This document shows, one piece after another, positions 12,501-22,139 of a DNA stretch of 64,000 nucleotides. Origin of the DNA: Symbiodinium microadriaticum (taxonomy: Eukaryota > Sar > Dinophyceae > Suessiales > Symbiodiniaceae); the NCBI GenBank assembly GCA_001939145.1, contig LSRX01000853.1, positions 205,619 through 269,618 on the forward strand, written 5' to 3'. The notes under the pieces were generated by a model, which ran no database searches, had not been told where the DNA came from, and was given only the letters and a program-made list of their open reading frames with translations. How positions within the stretch are numbered: position 1 is the stretch's first letter; each line of letters begins with the position of its first letter. The position numbers and the translations under genes were made by a program.

Positions 12501-13354
12501 TAAATCCAAATGCTGTACAAGTATGTATATGTATATTATTCGTGTGTGCATATGTACATTGTAGGTATGTGTACGTGCATCTGTATATGTGTACATGTAC
12601 TATGCGTGCACGCACAAATGCATACATTCATGAGCCGCTGGATCTGGCCACGATGATCTTCCCGTGCTGGACTACTACATACGGCAAAGTACAGAATATA
12701 TAGATACACATACAGGGCCATACAGGGATGTCCGCACGTTTGATTTAGTGCGTGGTGTCAATCGGAATCTCCTGATCTTTGGTCTGTGGCGCTTTCTCTT
12801 GGCTGCTGCGGCTTTCTGATGCAGTGGACATCACGGCGCGAGTGCGAGCTTGAGCTGAGGAAGCCCCGAACTACTGAGATGCCGATGACCTGAAGGAGCA
12901 CATCGTGACATGGAAACCTCCCGGTAGAGTACATTAAATTAAGTTGGTCTGGCAGTGTGCTTGCATGTTGAGGCCCTCATCCCATGCCCCAGACGTCGTG
13001 CCACAGCACGCCTGGAGCCATACATAAAAGAGAGACGAGCAGGAACATGCTGTTCACAGACACTTCTCAGTTGCAGCACTGAGCAGCATGCTGGAAGATC
13101 CGAAGCTCGGGGACACGATGAGAACATTTGGATAGGTCCGGATGTGCTGCTTTAAATCGCTGTATTTCTGCCTCAAGAACAACGCACATTACGAACTGCT
13201 CGGCCCCTATGATCAGACCTCACACCTACGTCGCCAGACCTCAAGTCTTCCTGACCACCGACTAGGCACTCAGCGTAGATACCTGTGGCCGAGAGCCATT
13301 CAAGTCATCTCCCGCACACCCCAGCCATTGCATGAACAGACAAGGCAACCATCA
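12501..13354. other. unassigned flank of the Penelope-like element
   Basis: No confident gene. It ends in the (GT)n tract at 13,355-13,371 that borders the element. Confidence 0.4.
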
Positions 13355-13371
13355 GTGTGTGTGTGTGTGTG
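13355..13371. repeat. (GT)n tract at left border of the Penelope-like element
   Basis: Eight GT units directly before the element. A matching (TG)n tract (18,792-18,803) follows the right end, so the element seems to sit inside one dinucleotide microsatellite. Confidence 0.8.
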
Positions 13372-13372
13372 C

Positions 13373-13607
13373 CCACATTCGGAACATGATCTCGGCTACA
13401 ACCTTTTACCGCATGGATGCATTGCAGAAATCACCAAGGCGCGGAAGGCACAGAACCAGTTACTCTTTCACGGTACTCTTTTTTTTGTACTGCTTCGTGC
13501 GACTCATTGTGCCGGTATCCGCAGCATGGAGCTCGCGAGGTTTAGGCTAGCGCTCAAGGGGCAAATGCCCCGCACATGCATGGGTCTCGCGTTGAAAATC
13601 GACTATT
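13373..13607 (+). repeat. left terminal direct repeat (pseudo-LTR)
   Basis: 235 bp, repeated at 18,558-18,792 with no indel. Mismatches are G/C at 13,415 versus 18,600 and T/A at 13,483 versus 18,668. Penelope-like elements commonly show such pLTRs from partial tandem copies. Confidence 0.92.
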
Positions 13608-13691
13608 TGTGACTCGCCCTTTGCTTACCGGCCGCATTACCGCAGTGCTACGGTGTTTAGGGCTTTGCCGCTTCTGAACACTCCAGAAGCG

Positions 13692-14903
13692 ATGAGCATG
13701 TTCCACATTCAGGCCTTACCGGCTGGTTGGATGAATGAGAAACCCACATACATCTTTGCCATGCTGTACTCCATATTTACATCCGATATCGAAAATTTTA
13801 CTGGTGTTTTCTACAATGATCGTGCACATCTCCAGGCGCTGGACACGAGCGCAAAAGCGTTTGCACAGATGATTCTTGATTCGTTGCTTATTGGCCTACA
13901 TTGTCGCCGACCCCCACAGAGGTTATGGCATCGACTTCGGTTCATGAATCAGATACTGCTGCGTTGGTTTTTCCCCCCTACACACAAGTCGCACAGAACT
14001 TGCGCTCCCCTCGAAGTCGTGTTGGCAACAGTCGTTTCAGCGAAGAGTTTGATTTGGCTCCGCACCCGGCATTGGACAAGTCAAGCTCAACGAGTTCTGC
14101 GTTTTTTGCCCCCTTTGGCACGTGCGGCATTGGAATGGGGTGGCTTACCACACACGCCACCCCGCGCAGAAGCCCTCGCTTATGTCATTCGCATGCAAAA
14201 GAACTTCATCGATGGATGCCCCGACCTTTTTGGCTTGTATCAGTGGTGGACAGAGAACACCCGCTACACCGGCATAGGCCAACTTCAACGCCCCAGTCTC
14301 GCCAATCAAGGTGGCTTATCAAAACGCTTCATGGAGCATCTTTTTGCTACAGATCGTCCTACGTCTTCAGAGGGAAGTAAACTACGGTATCGTCTTGCAC
14401 GCAAAGTGTCACCTGAGTCATCCTTCTTTTTGATTGTTGCGGTTGGCGCGGAAAGCCGTATACGAGCCTTGGAAACCTTTGACATACGTGCTCATGGCCC
14501 TCGCAGCAATGGACGACAGAAGAAAACACCTGCGTCGACCGTCAAATCCCAAGTTCGTAAGCGACCACCAAAGCCCTTGCGAACTAGTTCTGGCCAATCT
14601 GATCCTTCTAGAACCGTAAACATCTTTGACCGCTATTGCCGTGATCATGCTGAGCAGATTTCGTTGAGAGAAGGCCTTGAGCAGCCGCAGTTTTGCCCAT
14701 GGAACTTCAATTTCAGAGATGCCTACCGCCTCTTCCAGCAGCGCCTCCATGCAGAGTCTGGCTTTCGAGGTCCTTTGAATATTTTCGAAGATCGTTTCAG
14801 GCCTTTGTTTATGTTGTTCCTGGCTACAAGCAAGTGCACTTTCACATGGAAAATGCAGAGTCTTTTGACAGGGATGCAGTTCTTCGTTGCGCATTATGCT
14901 TGA
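13692..14903 (+). CDS. GIY-YIG endonuclease domain of Penelope-like element
   Basis: 403 codons from the first in-frame ATG; the frame is open from about 13,551 but has no earlier ATG. The GIY-YIG nuclease core lies at residues about 179-273: GLY (181-183), YTGIG (192-196), Arg212 and His216 in SKRFMEH, the metal-binding Glu261 in RALETFDIR and the closing Asn273 in GPRSN. All key positions of the family are present, so it could be active and nick target DNA to prime reverse transcription. Residues 1-178 have no known domain; a basic stretch follows the nuclease. The frame overlaps the reverse transcriptase frame by about 210 nt. The real protein is probably joined to it by a -1 frame change near 14,800, where FVYVVPGYK continues naturally in the other frame. 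Confidence 0.85.
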   Translation: MSMFHIQALPAGWMNEKPTYIFAMLYSIFTSDIENFTGVFYNDRAHLQALDTSAKAFAQMILDSLLIGLHCRRPPQRLWHRLRFMNQILLRWFFPPTHKSHRTCAPLEVVLATVVSAKSLIWLRTRHWTSQAQRVLRFLPPLARAALEWGGLPHTPPRAEALAYVIRMQKNFIDGCPDLFGLYQWWTENTRYTGIGQLQRPSLANQGGLSKRFMEHLFATDRPTSSEGSKLRYRLARKVSPESSFFLIVAVGAESRIRALETFDIRAHGPRSNGRQKKTPASTVKSQVRKRPPKPLRTSSGQSDPSRTVNIFDRYCRDHAEQISLREGLEQPQFCPWNFNFRDAYRLFQQRLHAESGFRGPLNIFEDRFRPLFMLFLATSKCTFTWKMQSLLTGMQFFVAHYA

Positions 14904-16852
14904 GGAAATTGCCAAAGGCACATCAACGCACTGCGGCGAGAAGGTTATTAGATATTTGGCTTGCGGCAAGAGGCTATTGGACAAGCAAGTATATACAAAT
15001 TATGGTGCCACACATGTGCTTTACAAACTTGGTGCGTAAGCATATTTCTGAGCTTTCAAGGGTTGCGTCGCATGGGAATGTTTTGGCTGCGAAATGGATG
15101 TCATCTCGCTTCAAGGTTGTGGTTACACGCGAAGCACTGTTCAGTGACAGGTGGAACCATTCCCAGCTGGCCAGAAACATGAAGTTCCCCGCCAAGCCCC
15201 CGAGTGTGCCGGAAATCGCGTCTGCGAACATGTACTGTATTGAACAAAACTGGCGGGTGACCGAACGCACAAGCTTCCGATCGCAGATTGGTATGTGTCT
15301 AGGGCAGGTTGAGGAAGTTTTTGCTCCTGGATCTGCTGCAAGCTTTCGCGACATCCCACTCAAAGTACCACTTCGTCTTCATGCTCAATGGCAACATCAA
15401 CGCGACACTCATGCCGCGTATCAAAGCTACACGGCGGCTTTCCAGAACCATGGTGTTTCCGATCCTGCTTTGATCCCGGACGACAAAAACAAAAAGTTTG
15501 CGTGGGCAATGCCTAAACCAGTATATGCACGCCTCGTCGCAAGCTTTGCGTTGATTGCTACTTCCTGGTCTTTGACGGCTTTGACAGCAGAGTCCGCAAA
15601 TGTTTGGTTATTGTCGTTGCTATGTCAAGTGTTGGGACAGTCCATGGTCTCGAAGCTGGGAATACGTGCCACGTCTTGGGTGCTGCCTTACTGCTATGTT
15701 ACCATAAAAAGCAAGTGTTGGTTTGGTGGCGTCAGAGTATGTAAGAAGTTTGGTCACAGCTGTGTTCGCAAGATCATCTCATATGCCAAATGGCCACGTC
15801 GGCGGCTATGGCGAAGCCTTCATCGTGGCTGGGAAACTTTGTTGAAACATTTTGGTGACACAAGTGATGTGTGGTCCCTGAAAGATGCGGCCCATCAATT
15901 GAAACTTATGTCGAAGTTACCTGCGAACCCTTGGCCCTCACATCCAAAATGCTGCCGCTGCTACCGCAACATGCATTCGTTTGAAGGCATCGTTGGTGAT
16001 GCTGGGCAGTTCTATGAAGTGGTAGATGCATGTCAGGCCATCCATGAAGCTACAGAACTCCTCCACATCTTCACTAATTCCAGCCCTCAGCGCTACATTA
16101 CGGTGAAAAACCCTAGCAGGAAGCGCCAGGCTTGGTTCAGCAGTGTTGAAAACCGGTTTGCACGCAAGTCAGTCACGTGGTCCCTGGAAGAGTTGTATCG
16201 TGCTTTCATCGCTTCCATGGTTGTGTGCTTAACCAGTGTGGGAGACAAGGTATTTGCTTTGGAGTCCCTACCCATTGGTGGCTTGATGTCGAAGGTCGCC
16301 GCAAGTGTGGTTCTTGGAGGGCAGGAGAGGCGTTGGAAACAAGATGAGGCTTTGCAAAAACACGAAGGGTTCAGGTTTGATGTGGGCTGGAGACACGCTG
16401 TCCTGCACCTGAGGTATGTAGATGACATTTGCATGCTCAGCCGCGTGTACTGCACACATTGCTTGACCTATGCTGTCAAAACCGTTTACAATGTCCCTTT
16501 CGATATCTCTTCGGGCGATGGTCGCAAGCTTGTTTGGTTGGACATGAAGATCTTTTTGGACTCCGCGGAGCTGGGACTGAACACCAAACCTTTATATCCA
16601 CCCCCACCATGGTATGCCAACAGTTCGTATGTCCGAAACGTGTTGCTCGGAAGATTTCTCCGCTGGGTCGAAATTGGCCCTCTCCAAACAGAATGGCATC
16701 AGGCCCTTTTGAGTGTCCTTTACGAGCTGAAACAAGGTGGTTGGAAGTACAAGTCGGTCCTCTCGGCCCTGCGCGGCATTTACAAAGATGATTGCAAACA
16801 GTATGCAACTTTTGGGGCCTTTGCTTGGAAAGCCATGCACAGCACCATGTAG
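14693..16852 (+). CDS. Penelope-like reverse transcriptase
   Basis: Open for 719 codons (first ATG 14,699), one frame behind the GIY-YIG frame. From 5' to 3': PDDKNKK at about 15,479 (the conserved DK block before Penelope-type RTs), VRKIISYAKWP at about 15,764 (RT motif 2-like), a CxxC pair in CCRCY at about 15,950, then GDAGQFYEVV with the motif A catalytic Asp at 15,998. SLPIGGLMSK follows at about 16,265 (motif B). Then come RYVDD with the catalytic Asp pair at 16,418-16,426 (motif C) and LVWLDMKI at about 16,529, like the FLDxxI block of Penelope and telomerase. The catalytic triad is intact. No second endonuclease lies C-terminal. Fusion to the upstream frame by -1 frameshifting, splicing or a past indel is inferred, not shown. 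Confidence 0.88.
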   Translation: MPMELQFQRCLPPLPAAPPCRVWLSRSFEYFRRSFQAFVYVVPGYKQVHFHMENAESFDRDAVLRCALCLRKLPKAHQRTAARRLLDIWLAARGYWTSKYIQIMVPHMCFTNLVRKHISELSRVASHGNVLAAKWMSSRFKVVVTREALFSDRWNHSQLARNMKFPAKPPSVPEIASANMYCIEQNWRVTERTSFRSQIGMCLGQVEEVFAPGSAASFRDIPLKVPLRLHAQWQHQRDTHAAYQSYTAAFQNHGVSDPALIPDDKNKKFAWAMPKPVYARLVASFALIATSWSLTALTAESANVWLLSLLCQVLGQSMVSKLGIRATSWVLPYCYVTIKSKCWFGGVRVCKKFGHSCVRKIISYAKWPRRRLWRSLHRGWETLLKHFGDTSDVWSLKDAAHQLKLMSKLPANPWPSHPKCCRCYRNMHSFEGIVGDAGQFYEVVDACQAIHEATELLHIFTNSSPQRYITVKNPSRKRQAWFSSVENRFARKSVTWSLEELYRAFIASMVVCLTSVGDKVFALESLPIGGLMSKVAASVVLGGQERRWKQDEALQKHEGFRFDVGWRHAVLHLRYVDDICMLSRVYCTHCLTYAVKTVYNVPFDISSGDGRKLVWLDMKIFLDSAELGLNTKPLYPPPPWYANSSYVRNVLLGRFLRWVEIGPLQTEWHQALLSVLYELKQGGWKYKSVLSALRGIYKDDCKQYATFGAFAWKAMHSTM

Positions 16853-16982
16853 CAGCGAAGGTCTTCCACAAAGATTAGCACGTACAGTTTTTGCTTCAGC
16901 TTTCCTACATACAGAACTTTGATTGCTGCAATATTTCCCGCTAGGTTTTTGGTTCTGACACAGTGAAGGGCCCATCAGAAGC

Positions 16983-17759
16983 ATGGCGATCTTGTTGCGA
17001 ACACTTGTGCTGGCATGGTTGTTCACCCGAGTTTTTGCTGGCTGGCCTTCGCGGAAAGGAAATGAAGATTCCAATCAGTCTTGGAAGACCAGGGGTTACG
17101 ACCAATGGTCTTACCGAGGCGGCAAAGGCTCTTCGTACCATCAAGGCAAAGGCTATGCCCGAAGCTCGCCAAACGATGCTTTGACCCTGGAGCTTTTGGA
17201 CCGCCTTGCAAGGTCTAGTTCGGTGTCTACCAGAGACAGGAGTCGGCGCAGACGCCGCCACAGTTCAAGCCGTTCCAACTCCAGACGTCGGGGTTCTGAG
17301 CATCGCTACGAAGCTGAGCTCCGTGAACTTCGCGCGTATCGCGAGCACCATGAAGCTCAGGATAAAGCCAAGTCAGAAAAGGAAGCAAAGGAGGCTCAAC
17401 TACGAGCTACCGAGGCGCAGCTTCAAGAGCTAGAGGCTAGGATCTTGAAAGCAATCCCCAGCGGAGCGCTTGCGGCAGTTGCCACTCCAGCTGCTGCTGC
17501 ACCCGCTGCTTCTTCGAGCCCACCCCAAGACGCTCTTTCTGCCAAGACCAAGAAACTCGTTGAGGCGTTGCTCGAAGAGGAGATCACTTGTGAAGGCTTA
17601 CACAGCTGGGACGAGATTGACCGCAAAGTGGCCGGATTGACTGGAAATGTGTTGAAGACCATCCATAAGAATCGTATGCCAGATGCAGCGGTACCCAGAA
17701 CATCTGCAGCCAGAGTTGCATCGATTACTGCCTTTCTCAAGCGCCAGGCTCGGGCGTGA
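16983..17759 (+). CDS. accessory ORF: signal peptide, SR-rich, coiled coil
   Basis: 258 codons with a good ATG, 130 nt after the RT stop, on the same strand inside the terminal repeats. Residues 3-19 are hydrophobic and followed by FAGWPS, like a signal peptide or membrane anchor. Residues about 30-60 are rich in Gly, Tyr, Ser and Gln. Residues about 79-105 are Arg/Ser repeats (RSRRRRRHSSSRS). Residues about 105-155 are charged and helical, probably a coiled coil. An Ala/Pro linker leads to a helical end (LVEALLEEE, KTIHKNRMP). I know no matching family. RNA binding by the RS part, as in a nucleocapsid-like ORF, is an inference; the hydrophobic N-terminus fits this poorly. Confidence 0.6.
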   Translation: MAILLRTLVLAWLFTRVFAGWPSRKGNEDSNQSWKTRGYDQWSYRGGKGSSYHQGKGYARSSPNDALTLELLDRLARSSSVSTRDRSRRRRRHSSSRSNSRRRGSEHRYEAELRELRAYREHHEAQDKAKSEKEAKEAQLRATEAQLQELEARILKAIPSGALAAVATPAAAAPAASSSPPQDALSAKTKKLVEALLEEEITCEGLHSWDEIDRKVAGLTGNVLKTIHKNRMPDAAVPRTSAARVASITAFLKRQARA

Positions 17760-17762
17760 AAG

Positions 17763-18161
17763 GTGGCAGGCAACGATCTGGCTTTGGACACACCACGCTG
17801 CCGGCAGCATTCTCTGATACCGCGCCCGGAATCTCTTGGGAAGCTCTGGTATTTCAAAGCTTGGATCTTCGCTGCTTTCGGTTTAGGCTTCTGCTCTGGT
17901 TACTTTGCTGCACCGTGGGTCTCAGACAATTTCTTGTTTGGCCCTTTGCAATATCTCAAAGCCATCAAAGTGATTGCGTGGGACTTCAGACACGTCTCGC
18001 AAGTACTGCAGTCTTGGAGTGGAGCCCCGGTGCTTTCTGGAACCTCAAGCGCTGGTTACTTTATTATCGTAGGTTTTGGGTACTGTTGTTGTTCCTTGCT
18101 TGGTCTTTCCTTTCAGGTTCCGGAGGGCGTCTCAATAGCAGTGGCTCGTGGCAGAACTTAG
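17763..18161 (+). CDS. possible small hydrophobic ORF
   Basis: 133 codons without an in-frame ATG, starting just after the previous frame ends. It has two or three hydrophobic stretches, for example around WIFAAFGLGFCSGYFAAP and YFIIVGFGYCCCSLLGL. An overlapping frame (17,756-18,169) is hydrophobic too, so T-rich composition may explain both. Coding status is doubtful. Confidence 0.25.
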   Translation: MAGNDLALDTPRCRQHSLIPRPESLGKLWYFKAWIFAAFGLGFCSGYFAAPWVSDNFLFGPLQYLKAIKVIAWDFRHVSQVLQSWSGAPVLSGTSSAGYFIIVGFGYCCCSLLGLSFQVPEGVSIAVARGRT

Positions 18162-18557
18162 TTCACTAGTTTAGGACTCTCAGGTTTCCTGCGTGTTCAG
18201 GTGTTGGGGCTTCGGCAAGCAAGCTAATGAGGCCAAGAATACTTCTGCACAAACGTGCGAAGGTTTCTGGCCGACGTGCTTGATCCGTCGCAGGGCTTCT
18301 TAGTTTTAGTTTTAGCCTTCGTTACGGTTCCTTCCTGTCTCGGGTCTTTTAGGGCTCTTTAGTGTGTAGTCTGGTGGTTCTTGTTACTTTGATTGCCCGG
18401 CAAGCCACCTGCCCCGACTTCCAGTGCACGAGTGTGGCAGAAGCCTAATTTACTGAACTGTGGTCTGGCTGTAGCAGAGGCCGTGCCCCGTCCCTTCACA
18501 CCCGTAGGCTTTTCGTTTTGGGTTTTTCCCTCCACCCTTAGGTCTTTAGGGTTTAGG
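18162..18557 (+). other. 3' untranslated part of the Penelope-like element
   Basis: T-rich sequence with TTAGTTTTAG, GGTTTAGG and GGCTCTTTAG words and no clear coding frame, leading into the right terminal repeat. Confidence 0.5.
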
Positions 18558-18792
18558 CCACATTCGGAACATGATCTCGGCTACAACCTTTTACCGCATC
18601 GATGCATTGCAGAAATCACCAAGGCGCGGAAGGCACAGAACCAGTTACTCTTTCACGGTACTCTTTTATTTGTACTGCTTCGTGCGACTCATTGTGCCGG
18701 TATCCGCAGCATGGAGCTCGCGAGGTTTAGGCTAGCGCTCAAGGGGCAAATGCCCCGCACATGCATGGGTCTCGCGTTGAAAATCGACTATT
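18558..18792 (+). repeat. right terminal direct repeat (pseudo-LTR)
   Basis: Second copy of the 235-bp repeat. It runs directly into the (TG)n tract at 18,792-18,803. Confidence 0.92.
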
Positions 18793-18803
18793 GTGTGTGT
18801 GTG

Positions 18804-20041
18804 CGAATAATTAGTAAGCTTGCTGGGTTTGCTGTACATACATCTGTATGTACGCATGAATGTACAAACTACAGTCCTTGCAAACATGTTCACTTGCTGA
18901 AGGCATATCGTTCCGGCCCTGTGAGGAGGAGGTAGAGTCGACTCGACTTTTCAGGGTTGTGGCCGGTATCCTGCATGGCCGACAGGCAAGGTATAGAAGT
19001 GCCTCGTGTCGCAAAAATGCGTTCCCAGTGCTCGATGTCCTTGACACGCACATGGTACCTGAGGTAATACCGAACATATCAAGCTTCCTAGCAAACCGAC
19101 ACACGCACTCTTTCTTACTTTTCAACGTGTTTCGGAAATGTTGGACGAGAGTCTGACACGCAAAACCCTCAACCGTGCAACCACTACAGTCCTAAGGGCG
19201 CGGCATTTGCAGAACTTCTTCATGCTCTGTGAGAGCTGCTCTTACCTTCTGCACCTGACTTTCTAGCAGTCCACATGCACCGGGGGCGGGGGAGGGGGGT
19301 TCCTTTACGATGGGTACTGCGCTAATGGTTTATGAAGCGATTTTACGGCGATGATCCTGCCGCGTAGGGTCTATGCTCGGGTCCACCAACTTTCATGTTG
19401 TGGAAGTTGTCACTCAGCACACAAACAGCCCCTCCGATGGCATCAGCTCCATCCCAGCCCCTTCGAACTATATGGTGGGGCTGTTCTGCCCTTCTTAAGA
19501 GCTCCTTACAAAATCAGAAATCAAAGCACCCGTTTAGAACAAGCCTCATGCGATTTCAAACGCTCCACAAGAAGTTTCAAAAGAGTCGAGGCCTTGAAAG
19601 ATCAACGGAAAGTCTTGATGAGTTTTCAGTGCCCAGTAAATGGACTTCCCGGACCCAGTTTAGGTTCCAGGACCCTCAATATCCCAGACCATGAGCCCTA
19701 CAAGCCTGTTCTCCAAAACGTAAACCCGACTACTGACTACCTTTTAATTTTGCGCCCTATATTTGTGCCCCAAACTCCCTAAAGCCTGCACGTGCTAAAA
19801 CTGCTGGAAGCCGCCACGACATGAAGAAATAAAGCCACGAACATCGAGGCCGTGGCATTCGGCAGATCCGGCAGCTGGTCCAGATACCTGCTGTCTTCGG
19901 AGCAGACCGTGGTTTTTGAGCTTCCTGGACTTTCGATTGCCGGGATTTCGACCGGCATCGGGGCCCGGTCATTAGATCACCTATCCTCACCGATGTTTCC
20001 GTTTTCTGCTTCTTGTTTCAGCTTCTGGGCCTTGCAGAAGA
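18804..20041. other. unassigned DNA
   Basis: No recognisable gene on either strand. Short frames without motifs; a G-rich patch lies near 19,280. Confidence 0.45.
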
Positions 20042-20205
20042 AAGGCTATTTTTTTTGTAAATGGGGCTAGGTTTTTTGCAAAAGAATTTTAAAATATGAA
20101 AAGTTGTGGTAACAAGCATAGCCGCATGGTTATAACCCCAAAAATGGATTTGGCTCAACTTCAAAGATATCATATCATTTTGGGTACAAACAATATGCGA
20201 TACTT

Positions 20206-20472
20206 GACGCTCGGGTTTTAGAGTAGTTGTGTCAAAGCTCCGGCGGGGCGGGTCTGTGGACTACGCTGCATCAAGCAACCAGGGCAAAGAGATCTTTAAG
20301 ACCTTTTGTGTGTTGAGGTTGCATGCGTCCCCGCGATGCCAGGCATGAGAATAGACATCACACGTTGTGATGTGTAAGGACCTGCCTCAGAAACACACCC
20401 CAGACACATGTTAGGCACAGATATGTCGAGCATCACATACTGTTTACACACACACACACACACACACACACG
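20206..20472 (+). repeat. direct-repeat segment B inside the palindrome, copy 1
   Basis: Same orientation as 23,527-23,785, roughly 90% similar by eye, ending in a (CA)n tract. The surrounding palindrome blocks are inverted. Confidence 0.85.
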
Positions 20473-20837
20473 TGTGACGTTAGCCAATCCCGTACAGCTC
20501 ATGACACTGACGAAGGCACGGACTCAGGTTCAAGCCGCACCTGAACAGGACAGGGGTCAGCATCAGGCTCGGGCCCTGTGCAGGGGTGGGGTAGGGTGAG
20601 AACCCTCAAAAGCGATCGGGAGCAGCCCTGACAGACGTCGTACCAGGTTGGTAGGGAGGTGTGAAAAGGTTGGGAGCAGATCTCCAGGCTGACGTTAAGG
20701 GGAGGACATGGTTGGGCTGGTGTGGGTGTGGGGTGGGGTTGCGTGAGGACCCTGAACAGGGGTCGGAAGCCGCAAACGACCCTGAACAGAATTCGGGATG
20801 AAGATGAAAGAGTGGACAAGCACCCTGAACAGGGGTT

Positions 20838-21208
20838 TCAAAGAGATTGTCCCTGGCGGTCAAAGGCATGGCCAGGAATGTCTCGTGACCACACATACGG
20901 AACCAGGTGCGACAAGTACTGCAGCCATTTGGTATAATCCTGCCCACTTAAATGCACATTCGCAGGCCTGCGAATTTTCCCGGCCACCTTACTTCCTTTT
21001 GACTTGGCCCATTGCCTCAGTGATTCGGCTGGCAAAGGAATCGTGGATGCTAATGTTCGATCCCGATTAGTGTGTGGTCCCTGAATTGTGTAAATATCAC
21101 CGGTTTTATTCAGCACATCCGACCTAGTTGTGTCTTTAATTGTGTAAAGTTTTTCCCCCGGATATTGTTTGTAGTCGGGTTCAGGAATTAAAAGCGGGAA
21201 GGGAAAAG
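20838..21208 (-). CDS. unidentified ORF, copy in left palindrome arm
   Basis: Minus-strand frame of about 124 codons (ATG-like start uncertain), identical to the plus-strand frame at 22,812-23,182. The translation is protein-like (for example PDYKQYPGEKLYTIKD, LSGQDYTKWLQYLSHLVP), hydrophilic, with Trp and Tyr and no low complexity. It could be the last exon of a duplicated gene or part of a mobile element. No family recognised. Confidence 0.4.
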
Positions 21209-21214
21209 CTTATG

Positions 21215-21880
21215 GCTTAAAAGCTTGAAGCTTGAACTGAAAGGCTGCAGCTGCAGGGGAATCAAGCTGGAGCTGCTCCCTGAAAGAGGCGATTCCTTTT
21301 TTGAACCCTTTGCCTGTCAGGTCCAGCAAACAAATTTCAAAGGGGGTAGTCCACGAGCAGCCTGGAGCCTCAATAATAAGCTAGTTTTGTGGGGCCCTAA
21401 TAACATACATGTTCTTGGGGGGGTGCGAGTGTTCAGAGATGAAAAGCAAAAAATGAAAAACTGTAGGCTTAAAGGCCTGAAGCTTGAACTGAAAAGCTGC
21501 ATCTTTAGGAATCAAGCTGGAGCTGCTCCCTGAAACGAGGCGATTCCTTTATTGAACCCTTTGTCTGCCAGGTCCATCAGACAAATTTCAAACGGGTAGT
21601 CCACGAGCAGCCTGGAGCCTCAATAATAAGCTAGTTTTGTGGGGCCCTAATAACATACATGTTCTTGGGAGGGTGCGAGGGTTCAGAGATGAAAAGCAAA
21701 AAACGAAAACTTTAGGCTTAAAGGCCTGAAGCATGAACTGAAACGCCGCAACTTCAGGAATGCAAGCTGGAGCTATTAATCCCTGAAACGAGGCGATTCG
21801 TCACTAAACCGTTTGTCCATCAGGTCCTAGTCCACGAGCAGCTTGGAGCCTCAATAACAAATTAGTTTTGCGGGGCGCTT
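21215..21880. repeat. three tandem ~250-bp units, left arm
   Basis: Units begin with GCTTAAA at 21,215, 21,467 and 21,716 (periods 252 and 249). Each carries GAATCAAGCTGGAGCTGCTCC-like, GGCGATTC and GTCCACGAGCAGC blocks. The third is truncated. The mirror set lies in the right arm at about 22,140-22,805. Confidence 0.9.
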
Positions 21881-22139
21881 TTTTTGGCCCAGTGAAATCC
21901 TCTGAGCAGGCCCTCTCTGCAGCCTCTTCCCTGCAGCCTCTGCTTTGGACCGACAAAAAACCAAGCAACTCGATGTCAGGAATTCCAGCGCGGAGTTGCT
22001 TGAAAAACAATTTGTTTCAAGCAACTCCGCGCTGGAATTCCTGACATCGAGTTGCTTGGTTTTTTGTCGGTCCAAAGCAGAGGCTGCAGGGAAGAGGCTG
22101 CAGAGAGGGCCTGCTCAGAGGATTTCACTGGGCCAAAAA

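Larger units (their letters stand above)
13373..18792 (+). mobile_element. Penelope-like retroelement with N-terminal GIY-YIG
   Basis: A 5.4-kb element bounded by 235-bp direct repeats (13,373-13,607 and 18,558-18,792), which differ at only two positions by eye. Inside, in order, are a GIY-YIG endonuclease reading frame, an overlapping reverse transcriptase frame, a signal-peptide/SR-rich/coiled-coil frame, and a hydrophobic frame. The reverse transcriptase has Penelope/telomerase-type features: a DK motif upstream, motif C as RYVDD, and a WLDMKI block after it. Endonuclease upstream of the RT matches the permuted Penelope-like clades described from green algae, protists and invertebrates. 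(TG)n tracts on both sides suggest microsatellite-targeted insertion. The near-identical terminal repeats suggest recent arrival or recent conversion. Confidence 0.85.

Noticed and set aside
13142..13612. Frame through the left terminal repeat and its near-copy at 18,393-18,935
   Set aside because: Similarity exists only because the 235-bp terminal repeat is present twice; no protein motif.
20100..20160. Possible dinoflagellate spliced-leader sequence (ATGGATTTGGCTCAACTTC)
   Set aside because: Only loosely similar to the conserved spliced leader; it lies in palindrome DNA and no spliced-leader gene structure was seen.
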